A stretch of 64,000 nt of DNA, taken from contig NC_073306.1 of the NCBI RefSeq assembly GCF_027595985.1, positions 83,377,599-83,441,598 of the forward strand. Reading direction: 5' to 3'. A model generated the notes under the pieces. It was not told where the DNA came from and ran no database searches. It saw only the letters and a program-made list of their open reading frames with translations. Within the stretch, counting starts at the first letter, position 1. Each line of letters opens with the position of its first letter. This DNA comes from Sorex araneus. Lineage: Eukaryota > Chordata > Mammalia > Eulipotyphla > Soricidae. Shown one piece after another: positions 32,638 to 44,335 of this stretch. The translations under genes and the position numbers were made by a program.

Positions 32638-34659
32638 AGTAGCCTTTTTTCCTGACAAGATTTCTCCTCTCCTCCAACCTCTAGACACAACTTCCTTTTC
32701 TCCTGCATTTTTCTGTTCAGATAATGTCCCTGCAGAGAGAATGTTAGATTGCTATAGACCTGGGACTTATAGTAGGAGGGAGGTCCCAAATTTCATAAGG
32801 CCCAGTTATAACTTCCATTCTGTCCATGACCCTGGTGCAAAATTGCAGGAACAGCATAGTAGCTATAAAGATGGAGTCTCCTGTGCAGTGCTAAGCCAGG
32901 ATCAGTTTCAGAAGATCCAGGGCAAGATAAGTATTGTGAGTTACACACTCTCTGAGCATTCAAAATTCTTCCATGACTGCATCTAGCCTTGGAAAACTAG
33001 ACACCTGCTGTGTATGGTCCCACTACCTCTCCAACTCTTCCTGGACTATCAGAAGTATTTAGTTTGTTTATCCATGCCTGGCCATGCTCAGGAGTCACTA
33101 CTAGCCTGGTTCCCTGCTCTTTTTTCCCTGTTATTTCTTAGGATACTATACATTGCCTTGAATGAAACCTAGGACTTCTATATTCAAAGCTTGAACTCCA
33201 GTTCATTGAGCTATCTCCTTTGTCACTGGGCAATCAACACAATTAATTAAGAAAATTTATCTGGTATCTGTACTGATCTTACCAATATGAGTGTCTGTAG
33301 TTTGGGGAAAGAAGGGTAGACTAGAAGTTACTTAAGGAGCATGGCACTTAAGTGGTGATATTACAGTAACTTTACGTGCCAGGTACATCAAAACACCACT
33401 ATTGTGAACTACGTTATCTCAACAATAATAAAACTAAATTTATAAAAGAAGGAAATGCTATTGGGGCAGTGTAGTGCTGGTAAGTTCACCTGCAGTGCAT
33501 GTCATCAGCATTGGTTCCATGTAAATTCTTTTTCAATTATCTTTATTTATCATCTGCCCGAGAAATAATTTTCTCCATTTTTAGGGCATGATTAGTGGCA
33601 AAATTATGGAAGAAAGGAGTCATATCAAAATTTAGAGTGAAGTCGAGAACAAGGCCCACAAAGCTAATTTGATTGGAAGAAGCAACAGAAATGGCAGTCC
33701 TGAATCACCACCTTTCTGAGCCTGAACCCTGTGGAATCTTGCTGCTTCCAGCCTGGTCGGTTCACAGTTCAACTCTATGTGTTCTCTCAGAAGGTACCAT
33801 CTCACTGTGGCCATAGCACGCTGACCCTATCACTTCCAATAAAACTTCTTATTATCCTCCATCAGGACCTTCCACCTGCTGGATGAACACCTCAAAAGGG
33901 GACTGACTGGAAGCTTCCATGGTACTGTGTGAAGGATTCTGATTGTAGATTGTGGTGGTATGTGTGTCTTTGTGTGTGTGTGTGTTGAGGAAAATATAAC
34001 TTTATATCATGAAATATACAATTTATGCCCCCATGACAGATCCCTTATCCCTGACTATGTGTCCTAACCTGGACTTATTTTAGAGATATTCAGATATCTT
34101 ATATTACATAGAATAAACTTGATAATCCAAAGCTGGTGATTCTGTTTTTGGAAATAAGTGTAGTTCTTTCCACTGACTTGAGGTGAGGGACTGTAGTAAT
34201 TAAATTAGAGTTGCAGTCCTTCCAGCCCCATTCAGTAGGGTTCCAATGGACATAAAGAATAGAGATTGAGTTTTGTGTGTTAAAAATGGTTTAACCCAAA
34301 AGACCATACACACCTCTTCTGACCCTAAGCATTCATCCTTTTGACTTCAAAATTTTGGCCTGCCTCCTTATTTCACTCACATACATAATCCTGAATGAAA
34401 TTTCCTTTCTGTGTTCCCATCTTCCTTTCTGGCCTGGTGAGCTACCATCTTATCCAAAAAAACCATTCTGACTTTGCTTCATGGAGCATGCCCTGCTCTC
34501 ATGGATCTGAAAGTATATTTTCATAGCCAAATAAATATTTGGTTATTTGAACAACTTGAGTATAATAAAGACTCCAGTCTGCAGTTTCCCTGAATGGGTC
34601 ATGAGTCATTCCTGGTGAACTTAACTGGGTCTCCACTAGGAAGGCAGGAATTCACTGTA
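32638..34659. other. no gene; one probable old SINE
   Basis: About 33,055-33,225 looks like a very diverged reversed SINE ('ggccatgctcaggagtcac', 'gagctatctcc'). (TG)n at 33,958-33,985. A 60-codon minus frame at 33,632 is not recognisable. Confidence 0.4.
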
Positions 34660-34962
34660 CAAGAACTGAGTGTTAAAAGCAGGTAAAGAGGCATTCTTGA
34701 TAACCTTTCCATATCAATACTGCAAACCAAAATGCCCAAAAGGAGAGAGAGTGGTAAAAAGAGACAGAGATAGAGTCACAGAGAGTAGAAGAAAAGCACC
34801 TGCAGTCTGGTGGGGAGCGGGTGATGGTAGAGAACTGAGTGTTGGGAAGTGTACACTGGTGGAGGGATGGGTGTTGGAACACTGTATGACTGAAACCAAA
34901 TCATGAACAGCCTTTTAAGGGTCTATCTCACTGTGATTCAATTAAAAGACAAAAAAAGGAAG
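34660..34962 (+). mobile_element. L1 3' UTR
   Basis: 'gataacctttccatatcaatactgcaaacc', GA-rich tract, 'gtacactggtggagggatgg', 'atctcactgtgattcaatt' and an A-rich tail. 5'-truncated to the UTR. Confidence 0.88.
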
Positions 34963-35373
34963 GTGTTAATCTGTGGAAGCCAGAGCCAACATACACGTGT
35001 CTCAACAAGGGATCTGGACCACCTTCCTGTCACTCTCTTGGGAGTACTCAGCATAGACTAAAAGCACAAAGACTGATGAGAGTCTCTTAATTCATGTGTC
35101 CACAGGTAAGCAGGGTGGACTCTCAGGACACTTTCAAAGACCTTATATGACTGTAAAACACATGCCATAATGCCAATATCACTCAAATTCCCAAACCAGA
35201 AAAGAACATAAGACACAAAAGTAAAACACAGACCAATTTTGATGAACATGAATACAAAATCCACAATAAAATCGTGAACTATCTCAGCCATAGAATAAAG
35301 TCTGAGAAGTATATTGAGTTTTCCCAAAGTAATAAAATGAGAAAGTGATACAGAGATACATTTTTAAAGAGGT
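34963..35373. other. no gene recognised
   Basis: AT-rich; an 89-codon minus frame here is unrecognised. Confidence 0.45.
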
Positions 35374-35467
35374 CATGACGCTCCTTCACTGTTGGTGGGA
35401 ATGCCAACTAGTCCAGCCTTTCTGGAAAACAATATGAACAGTCCTTCAAAAACTGGAAACTTAGGTA
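35374..35467 (+). mobile_element. L1 ORF2 C-terminal fragment
   Basis: 'ccttcactgttggtgggaatgccaactagtccagcctttctgg' is the [16 protein letters not shown] region. About 95 bp only. Confidence 0.8.
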
Positions 35468-35614
35468 TGTAGGTTTTGTGACTGAAATCTCCAGGCTTTC
35501 TCTGAGTCAGAATGAGTTACATCCCCCCACCTCACCATATTTCTGAGCCTCAGCAGTTATGTCCACACCCCAAAACTGCCACCCAGTTAAATAAGCTACT
35601 CCAGTCTTAACTTC

Positions 35615-35915
35615 CTGATAAAAATACTGAATTCCCTGAACAAACACAATGACCTCTTAGTACCTGTATTGCAAACCATGATGCACAAAAGGAAAAGGAG
35701 AGAGAGAGAGAAAAAGAAAAGGGCCTGCCATAGAGACAGACTGGGGGTGGTAGATGAGGTGTTGGGAAATGGTGGAAGGGAAACAGGGGACATTGGTCGT
35801 GGGAAATGTACACTGGAAGAATTGGTGTTGGATCATTGTATGACTGAAACCCAATCATGAACAGTTTTGTAATGGTCTATCTCACAGATATTCAAGTTAA
35901 AAAATTAAACAAATA
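35615..35915 (+). mobile_element. L1 3' UTR
   Basis: Same order as the 34.7-kb copy, with GA tract at 35,698-35,720. Lacks the 'gtgaaggg' block ('gtacactggaagaattgg'). Confidence 0.87.
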
Positions 35916-35927
35916 AAATTTCATTGG

Positions 35928-36780
35928 AAAAAAGTGAAATTGTCACTCTTTTCAGATGTTATATAGAAGACCCTAAGAATTCCATAAAATACTTTTATAC
36001 ACAATAAACCAGTATAACAAAACAGATATCTGTTGGATTCCCTTGGATTCCTATATGCAAGGAGTAATATAGAAGAGAAAGTGTTCAAAGAGTCTCCTCC
36101 ATTCAAACAATACTCCAAAACATCAAGTACCTAGGAATCAACAAAGGAGATGAAAGACTTTACCAGAAGAACAAGAAGTCACTGGAGATATAGAAGAGGA
36201 CCTCAGGATATTAAAAAAAATCCATGTTCATGGATATAACAATCATCATTGTCAAGATAATAATCCAACATAAATTATTGCATAGATTCAGTATAATCCT
36301 CCAAATTCCTATGATATTCTTCAAGGACTAAGAACAATCACAGATAAAAATTGTATGGAACTACAAAACACTCCAAAGTAGCCAAAGTCATTCTAAGAAA
36401 TAAGAAATTAGGAGATACTGCATTTGTTTGTTTGTTTTGGGGGAGGCCACAACTGGTGATATCCCAGGGTTACTTCTGGCTCTGCACTCAGGAATCACTC
36501 CTGGTAGTGTCAGAGGACCAGATGGAATGCCCAGGTTCATTTGGGCATGTGCCTTAACCACAGTACTATTGCTCTGGCCCCCAGTTGCTGCATTTCTTAA
36601 CTTGAAACTACACTATAAAGTTAAAGTAATCAAAACAGCTGGAATTAGAATAGCTTGTGAGTCCAATGATTTAAAATGGAATACTCAGTGACCAAAACCT
36701 CAGATAAAGAGAGAACTAATTTATAACAAAGGATCTGGATACTAAAGTAGAGTAAGATGGCCTCTCAGAAAAATGATGAA
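35928..36780 (+). mobile_element. L1 ORF2 fragment, downstream of RT
   Basis: 'atatagaagaccctaagaattcc', 'catcaagtacctaggaatcaac' (KYLGI-like), 'ggaactacaaaacactccaaag' and 'aacagctggaattag' follow the C-terminal half of L1 ORF2 after the RT. Many stops. Interrupted by the SINE at 36,424. Confidence 0.78.
36424..36583 (-). mobile_element. SINE inserted in L1 ORF2 fragment
   Basis: Minus-strand type 1 from '(gttt)n' tail to 'actattgctctggcccc'; L1 sequence resumes after it with a faint duplication 'ctgcattt'. Confidence 0.88.
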
Positions 36781-36926
36781 TCATTCCCCTGATCCCCTAC
36801 CCCTCTGCCTTCCTCCTGAACTTTTGATCTGCATTTCGCTACATCCCAATTTTGTAGGTTGTCTTGGGAATCCCAGCCCCCTCATTGCCCTTCTCCCTCA
36901 CCCTGGAGGTAGACACACTCCTTTCC

Positions 36927-39249
36927 CTTTTTTTTAATTTTTAAAATTTTATTGAATCACCGTGAGGTAGTTACAAGCTTTCATGTTTGGGTTACAATCT
37001 CACAATGATCAAACACCCATCCTTCCACCAGTGCACATTCCCCACCACCAATATCCTGAGTATACCCCCCCTTTCCCACCCTCCCCCTGCCTCTGAGGCA
37101 GACAATACTCCCCATACTCTCTACTTTGGGGCATTATAGCTTGCAACACAGACACTGAGAGGTCATCATGTTTGGTCCATTATCTACTTTCGGCATGCAT
37201 TTCCCATCCCAACTAGTTCCTCCAGCCATCATTTTCTTAGTGATCCCTTCTCTATTCCATCTGCCTTCTCCCCTCTGCTCATGAAGCAGTCTTCCAGCTA
37301 TGGGGCAATCTCCCTGGCCTTTGTATCTATGGTCTTGGGGTGTCAGCCTCTTGTGGTGCTACCCTACACTCCACAAATGAGTGCAGTCCCTCTATGTCTG
37401 TCCCTCTCTTTCTGACTCATGTCACTTAGCATGATACTCTCCATGTCTATCCATTTATAAGCAAATTTCATGACTTCATCTCACCTAACAGCTGTATAGT
37501 ATTCCATTGTGTAGATGTACCAAAGTTTCTTTAACTAGTCATCTGTTTTAGGGCACTCGGGTTGTTTCCATATTTTGGATATTGTGAACAGTGCTGCAAT
37601 GAATATATAGGTACAGATATCACTTCTACTGTGCTCTTTTGCATCCTCGGGATATATTCACAGAAGTGGTATTGCAGGGTCATATGGAAGCTCAATTTCT
37701 AGTTTTTGAAGGACTGTCCACATTTTCTTCCAGAAAGGCTGGACTAGTTGGCATTCCCACCAACAGTGAAGGAGCGTCCCTTTTTCTCCACATCCATGCC
37801 AGCACTGGTTGCTTTTGTTCTTTTGAATGTGTGCCAGTCTCTGTGGTGTGAGATGATGTCTCATTGTTGTTTTGATTTGCATCTCCCTGATGATTAGCAA
37901 TGTGGAGCATTTTTTCATGTGCCTTTTGGCCATTTGTATTTCTTTTCTGAGGAAACTTCTGTTCATTTCTTCTCCCCATTTTTTGATGGGGTTGAGATTT
38001 TTTTCTTATACAATTCTACAAGTATCTTGCATATCCTGGATATTAATCTCTTATCAGATGGGTATTGGGTAAATATTCTTTCCCATTCTGTGGACTCTTT
38101 CTGTATTTTGGTCACTGTTTCTTTTGAAGTGCAGAAGCTTCTTAATTTGATGTAGTCCCATTTGTTTATGTTTGCTTCCACTTGCATGGTCAGTGCTGTT
38201 TCGTCCTTAAAGATGTTTTTAGCTTCAATGTCATGGAGAGTTCTGCCTACATTTTCTTGTATGAACCTTATAGATTCATGTCTGATATTGAGATCTTTAA
38301 TCCACTTTGATATGACTTTGTGCCTGGAATTAGACAGAGGTCAGAGTTCATTTTTTTGCAGGTAGCTATCCACTTGTTGTTTCCCAGCACCACTTGTTGA
38401 AGAGGCTTTCCTTGTTCCACTTTGCATTTCTTGCTCCTTTGTCAAAGATTAAGTGGCCATATATTTGGGGGCCTGTGACAGGATATTCAACTCTGTTCCA
38501 TTGGTCTGCAGGTCTGTTTTTATTCCAATACCATGCTGTTTTATTTTTATTTATTTATTTATTTATTTATTTGCTTTTTGGGTCACACCCGGCAATGCAC
38601 AGGGGTCATTCTTGGCTCATGCACTCAGGAATTACCCCTGACGGTGCTCAGGGGACCATATGGGATGCTGGGATTCAAACCCAGGTCGGCCGCGTGGAAG
38701 GCAAACGCCCTACCCGCTGTGCTATCACTCCAGCCCCATACCATGCTGTTTTAATTACTACTGCTTTGTAGTAGAGTTTGAAGTTGGGAAGGTGACACCA
38801 CCCATCTCCTTTTTTCCAAGGATTGCTTTAGCTATTAGTGGAAGTTTATTGTTCCATATAAATTTCAGGAGTGTTTTGTCTATTTCTTTAAAAAATGTCA
38901 TGGGTATCCTGATAGGGACTGCATTAAATTTGTATAGTGCTTTGGGCAGTATTGCCATTTTGATCATGGTAATTCTCCCTATCCATGAGCAGGGGATGTG
39001 TCTCTGTTTCCTAGTGTCCTCCTTTTTTTCTTGAAGTAGTGTTTTGTAATTTTTCTTGTATAGGTCCTTCACCTCTTTAGTTAAGCTGATTCCAAGGTAC
39101 TTGATCTTCTGAGGTACTATTGTGAACAGGATTGTTTTTTTAATGTCTCTTTCTTCTCTTTCATTATTTGTATATAAGAAAGCCATGGGCTTTTGGTTGT
39201 TGATTTTGTAGCCTGCCACCTTACTATATCGACTTATTGTTTCAAGGAG
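36927..39249 (-). mobile_element. L1, 2.3 kb, 5'-truncated, minus strand, exact target-site duplication
   Basis: Largest and best preserved L1. On the minus strand: ORF2 from after the RT domain to its end (39,249 to about 37,400), then 3' UTR and poly-A (37,400 to 36,930). Frames 38,758-39,273, 37,963-38,187 and 37,658-37,966 translate conserved ORF2 segments: '[12 protein letters not shown]', '[17 protein letters not shown]', '[19 protein letters not shown]', '[20 protein letters not shown]', '[12 protein letters not shown]'. Flanked by 15-bp 'gacacactcctttcc' at 36,912-36,926 and 39,250-39,264. It lacks endonuclease and RT domains and is broken by a SINE, so it cannot move itself. Confidence 0.95.
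38544..38737 (-). mobile_element. SINE nested in the 36.9-39.2 kb L1
   Basis: Minus strand. Flanked by the exact 16-bp 'ataccatgctgtttta' at 38,528-38,543 and 38,738-38,753. Its tail is a (TTTA)n microsatellite at 38,544-38,572. It inserted after the L1 did. Confidence 0.97.
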
Positions 39250-39466
39250 GACACACTCCTTTCCTGTCTTCACATCCGATTATCACAAAAGATTCTCGTA
39301 CTGTTGTATGAACTTGGTGAGTAAAAAGTTCTTCTCCAACAAGAAATGAAAGCAAAAACAATTTTTCCTATGTAACCTGGTAATGAAAATAGTGTATGTT
39401 GCTTTCATTGGAAAAGTTGGAGTAATTTCAGCTCTTTACCTGGAGTTAGGAAAAGTATTTAAGGTT

Positions 39467-39600
39467 GGGACTAGAGCAATAGTACAATAGTGGGGCATTT
39501 GTCTTGAAAGCCACTGCCCTGGTTCTATTCCCAGTCCCCCAATTTCCTCTAATAGTAATCCTCGAGAGCAGAGCTGGGAATAAGCCCTGATGTGCTCCCC
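39467..39600 (+). mobile_element. SINE, shortened, with target-site duplication
   Basis: 'ggactagagcaatagtacaatagtgg' head and truncated tail 'gctgggaataagccctg'. Flanked by 'aaaagtatttaaggtt' (39,451-39,466) and 'aaaagtacttaaggtt' (39,601-39,616). Confidence 0.88.
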
Positions 39601-39655
39601 AAAAGTACTTAAGGTTTATTTCTATAAAAAATAAATCTCTTTCTACTTTTCTACT

Positions 39656-39826
39656 TTTTTTTTTGCTTTTTGGATCACACCGGTGATGCACAGGGGTTAC
39701 TCCTGACTCTGCACTCAGGAACTACCCCTGGGGGTGCTCAGGGGACCATATGGGATGCTGGGAATCAAACCCGTGTCGGCCGCGCGCAAGGCAAACGCCC
39801 TACCCGCTGTGCTATTGCTCCAGCCC
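39656..39826 (-). mobile_element. SINE, type 1 tail
   Basis: Near-consensus minus-strand copy with 'gccgcgcgcaaggcaaacgccc'; 'ctctttctactttt' flanks both ends. Confidence 0.94.
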
Positions 39827-39841
39827 CTCTTTCTACTTTTT

Positions 39842-40405
39842 TCTACCATCTTATTTTCTCCATATAGTCATTTTAAAAACTGCCATGTATTTATTTTCTC
39901 CAATCTCCCAAACTTAGCCTAAAAGTTCCACCTGTAGTGGTTAGATAAACGGAAATTAGAAGCTAAAACATTAGCTTCTGCAAAAAAATATGTACCATCG
40001 CCTCCACCACCCCACTCCCTCATCCCCAGCCTCCAGCCATGCAGCTATGTATGAGTTATAATACAGACCATGCTATCCCCCAGATATTCTGATAGTATAT
40101 TAAACAAGAATTCTAAGTATCTTAGAACACTCTCTTCTGAATGGCCGAAGGAGCATTTTTATCTCTCTGAATACTGGCTTGAATATCTTGAAGTAAGCCT
40201 CCCCTCCACCATTTTTTGTGCAGGGGCCTAGTAACTAAACCTTACAGGGAGAAAGAACCATGGGGTTCAGGAGATGGAACTAATCTCCTGCATGAAAAGT
40301 ACACAATCCAGCCCATTGAGCTATCTACACAGCTCTTCATAAATTTTGAAGCTGGGTTGTTCGGAGTATACACATTTAAGATGATTGCCTCTTATTATAA
40401 GAAAA
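39842..40405. other. no gene recognised
   Basis: Mixed DNA. Around 40,200-40,345 a diverged SINE-like ending ('ccagcccattgagctatctac') is visible on the minus strand. Confidence 0.4.
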
Positions 40406-41305
40406 TTTTTGTCACAACAAAAAGAACAAGAACAACCAGTGTTGGCACAGATGTGGGGAGAAAGAGACTCTCATTGTTGGTGGGAATACCGACTGGTCCA
40501 GCCTTTTTGGAAAACAATATGGACATTCTTCAAAAACTAGAAATTGAGCTTCCATATGACCCACATATATTCTGGGAATATATTCCAAGGATGCAAAAGA
40601 GCATAGTAGAAATGATATCTGTACCTATATACTCATTGCAGCACTGTTCATAATAACCAGAATCTAGAAATAACCCGAGTGCCTGAAAACAGATGACTGG
40701 TTAAAGAAACTTTGGTAAATCTACACAATAGAATATTATGCAGCTGTTAGGAAAGATGAAATCATAAAATTTGCTAAGTACATGTTCATGGAGAGTATCA
40801 TGCTAAGTGAAATGAGTCAGAAAGAGAGGGACAGACATAGAATGACCGCACTCATTTGTGGAACATAAAATAACATAATACGAGACTGACACCCAAGGAC
40901 AGTAGGCACAAGGGCCAGGAATATTGCTCCATAGTTGGAAGCCTGCTTCATGAGCTGGGGAATAAGGCAGTTGGAATAGAAAAGTGATCACTAAGTCAAT
41001 GATGGTTGGAGGGATGGTTCAGGATGGGAGATGTGTGTTGAAAGTAGATAAAGGACCAAACATGATAGCCTCTCAGTATCTATATTGCAAACCATAACAC
41101 CCAAAGGTAGAGAGAGAGTATGGGGGAAATTGTCTGCCATAGAGGCAGGGGGAGGGTTGATATGTGGGGGGATACTGGGGATACATGTGTGGAAAATGTA
41201 CTCACTGGTGGAGGGATGGATGTTTGATCATTGTATGACTGAAACTCAAACATGAAAGCTTTGTAACTGTATCTCATGGTGATTCAATTTTTAAAACAAG
41301 AAAGA
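40406..41305 (+). mobile_element. L1: ORF2 C-terminus and 3' UTR
   Basis: A frame reaching 40,653 translates 'SVGTDVGRK', 'IELPYDPHIFWEYIPRMQK' and 'PIYSLQHCS', the L1 ORF2 C-terminus; the cysteine of the usual CW.GCGEK motif is lost. The 3' UTR follows to 'gattcaatttttaaaac'. 5'-truncated. Confidence 0.92.
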
Positions 41306-41985
41306 AAATTATTGTCACTTCATCATCATGTAGTTAATTATACCTAATGTTTTCTTTATCTGAAAGCTTTACTTTGTTATTAACTAATTAATTAAGCTGC
41401 ATTATTGGGTTCAGGTTTAATGACAAAAAAGCTAATTTTATATGTAATTTTATATATAAATTTTATATATAAATAGCTAAGCCTAGTTCATAAAGGAATA
41501 AAATGATGAAGTATTATTCTGAGTATTTTTCTGAAGAGACCTTGAATGAGATGTAACTTGCTAGTGTACTTTAACAGATATGTGAACCAGATAATTCTTT
41601 ATGATGTGGGTGGATCTTATCCAGTCATCTGAGCTTCTAAAGAGAACAAAAGACTGACCTAGCAAGAAGGAATTTTGTGGCAGATGACCTTCAGGCTTGA
41701 ACTACAACTTTTAATCTTCCATGTCTCTCCAGTTCTATGATCTGTTAACTTATACCACAGCATCAGATCTTTAGGCTTGTAGGTTCTGTAACATAAACCT
41801 GGTTTTTAAGAGATGAAAAGGTCTTGCCAGACAATGTACAAAGGCCCCTGGATTATTCCCAAAATATCGGCCCTATTGTTCAATGTTCAGACCCAGTATA
41901 TTAGTTCTTAGGAGTCCCCAGGGCCTCACCTAGCAGTGCTCAGTATCCATAGTATAAGGCATAAGATTCTGCCTTATTCACCACT
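41306..41985. other. AT-rich DNA, no gene recognised
   Basis: No family recognised except a possible scrap of SINE at 41,920-41,960. Confidence 0.45.
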
Positions 41986-42640
41986 TGTGGACACCTGGTC
42001 CATACAGGGTCCTAAGTCAAGAAGTTGAGCAGCCGCAAGGACACGATCATCAACAGAGGATCTACCAATCTTTATTCTGGCAGTACACACAGTATTGTGG
42101 GTTGCATCACACCCTAAATGTTCTGTCTTAGGATTTCCTGGTCTCTCCCCTGACTCTCAGGGGAATTCTCTCACCAGCTTCCTGGGGTTTGAGAAACAGC
42201 TTCTTCACCCCCCCCCTTCTTCCTTTCTCTCTGCCTCTCTCTCTGTCTCTCTGCCTCTCTCTGTCTCTGTCTCTCTCTGTATCTCTCTGTCTTTCTCCCT
42301 CTCTCCTCTTCCCCTCTCTCATCACTGCCCCTCAACCCTCTCCTGTCTCTCTGGGTTCATCAGGAGTCTCTGAGCTCTCTCCCAGCTCCTCAGGATGCCC
42401 TGACTCTGCATCAGCAGCCGCAACCTTACCTAACTGGCAGTATCAGTAGCCTCTCAAGAACACACTGTTATGGAAAGCACACACTTCACACTTACAGGGA
42501 GGGGAACAAAGCCAACAAGAACACACTGTTTCCCTGGGTCCCATTCACAAGGTACTCTTGTTTGTCTGCTGTGTTAAGGACATGCTCTTTTCCTGGGCCT
42601 ACAAGTCCTCAGGCCATAACATATACAACACTCAAGGATT
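41986..42640 (-). mobile_element. candidate solo LTR (endogenous retrovirus), minus strand
   Basis: On the minus strand the block ends with a polyadenylation signal 'aataaagattgg' (about 42,066-42,077), then ~80 bases ending '...aggtgtccaca', as an LTR R-U5 would, with a purine-rich GAGA tract upstream. The right boundary is uncertain. No gag, pol or env sequence is present in the window, so if it is an LTR it is solitary. Confidence 0.42.
42226..42320 (+). repeat. CT-rich simple repeat
   Basis: Imperfect (TCTC)n/(TGTCTC)n inside the candidate LTR. Confidence 0.85.
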
Positions 42641-42937
42641 TGTTGGTATAGTGAGGTATATAGCCTGTTAAGTAGGCCAACTGTACTAATTGAGGAAGGA
42701 AGAAACCTAACACATTTCCATTTTGCCTACCCATGGCTACACTTGGTGATAATCAGAGGATCAGATAGTGCCAGGGATTGGACTGGGCAGAGGGAGTGGA
42801 AGTATGACTTCCTATTCCTCAGAACCACCTATGATTCTTATATTACTCATCTTGAACTTGTCCCATAATTCTCATGTGCTGTTTGCCTTTTTTTTCATAT
42901 AAAATGCGTATGACCTACGCATTTCCCCACAGCTGAT
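42641..42937. other. no gene; possible SINE scrap
   Basis: 'gtgccagggattggactggg' near 42,760 resembles a reversed SINE B-box area. Confidence 0.35.
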
Positions 42938-43500
42938 TCACTATCACTATCATCCCGTTGATCCTGGGTTTGCTTGAGCGGGCCCAGTAACGTCTCCATT
43001 TGTCCTAGCCCTGAGATGTTAGCAGCCTCTCTTTACTCATCCTTCCCAACAGTGCCACATTAGAGGTTCTTTCAGGGTCAGGAGAATGAGACCCATCATT
43101 GTTACTGTGTTTGGCATATGAATACGCCACAGGCAGCTTGCCAAACTCTCCTGTGCGGGCAGGAACACTTTCGGTAGCTTGCCAGGTTCTCCAAGGGAGA
43201 ACTAGGCTATAAGATTTGTGGAGCTTCTGGGAGCTTGGTTTTATAGTCTCTGGATGTTGGCCATTGATGGGATTACACAAGCTGGGGGCAGTTTCTGGGC
43301 ATGACCGCCTAGCTACTGGAAAATGGGGGATCTGGGCAGAAGAGGCCCAGTCCCAATCCGAGCAGCCCTGGAGATCTCAGCCCCGGGTCCCGCACAACAA
43401 GCAGAGCCCTGGCAGCCAAAGACCTCCGGAGCCCAGCCACAGCCATGCTCAAAGCCCCTCTCCACATGTTTGGACGAGCCTCACGCATGAAGGAAACCCA
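42938..43500. mobile_element. composite repeat, copy 2, modules in opposite orientation
   Basis: 42,938-43,277 is module 2 on the minus strand (complement of 'tgtgtaatcccatcaatggccaacatccagagact', and the full tail including the ~85-base segment absent from SINEs). 43,290-43,500 is module 1 on the plus strand ('gccaaagacctccgg', 'ccacagccatgct', 'cccctctccacatgtttgg'). In copy 1 both modules are on the plus strand, so one module is inverted here. Confidence 0.65.
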
Positions 43501-44335
43501 ACGCTGGTTGGTTAAAGTAAATAATATCTATATGTAGACATGTACTATTAACTCTGTCGTGGAAACCCTGAGTAATACACATGGCACATTTAACAAGTGA
43601 AATGTAAAACAATCAGTTCAAATGGGACCAGTGCAAAGGAAGATTCCCCTGGTGGTGCAGGCAACACTGAGAGAGATTCAGCCAGTGACTCTGGTCCTAT
43701 AGAGAAAAATGTTTTAAAGTGATCTTAAACCATATCATTGATCTTTGGGAATTTGGGGGCTGATGACAGAAAAAAAATTACAAGCATGAAGCATAACTAC
43801 ATCTTCAGTGGGAAGTAACTCTGCTCTCATAAAGTTTTTGATCCTTATTGGAGTCCAGAAGAGCCTTACCATCTGCCTATAAGGCACGTGAAATAGCCCT
43901 GAAACCTGAGATGACCATCCACAACCAGGCAGATCTTCACTAATCACAAAATTACACATCATGCATGTCCAATAAAAATTTATACAAATTGGAAGTTGTA
44001 TGTACAAGTAGGCTCAAAAAGGAGCCGAAAACACAATTACAGGTACATGAAGGTCTTCAAATGCCAGTATTCCTAATTCTACTGCCAAGACCATGTGTAA
44101 TATTTATGGGTCCCAGTTTATTTATGAGAGGACAAATGCAGATCTATACATCACATACCTTCAGAAGGTTAAATCTTAAAATATGTTCAACTGTCCTCTC
44201 TTGAGATATTGTCCTGTGTACATACTTGAATGGTTCTTTGTTGCCCTACCACTCAGCCTTCCTGTTTCTCAGTGACCACCTACGATTCTTATGTTACTCC
44301 TTTTGAACTTGTCCCATAATTTTCATTAGTTGTTT
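43501..44335. other. no gene recognised
   Basis: AT-rich unique DNA; short frames only. Confidence 0.45.

Noticed and set aside
37658..39273. Frames that look like a reverse-transcriptase gene
   Set aside because: They are pieces of L1 ORF2 in a truncated, SINE-interrupted copy, not a host gene.
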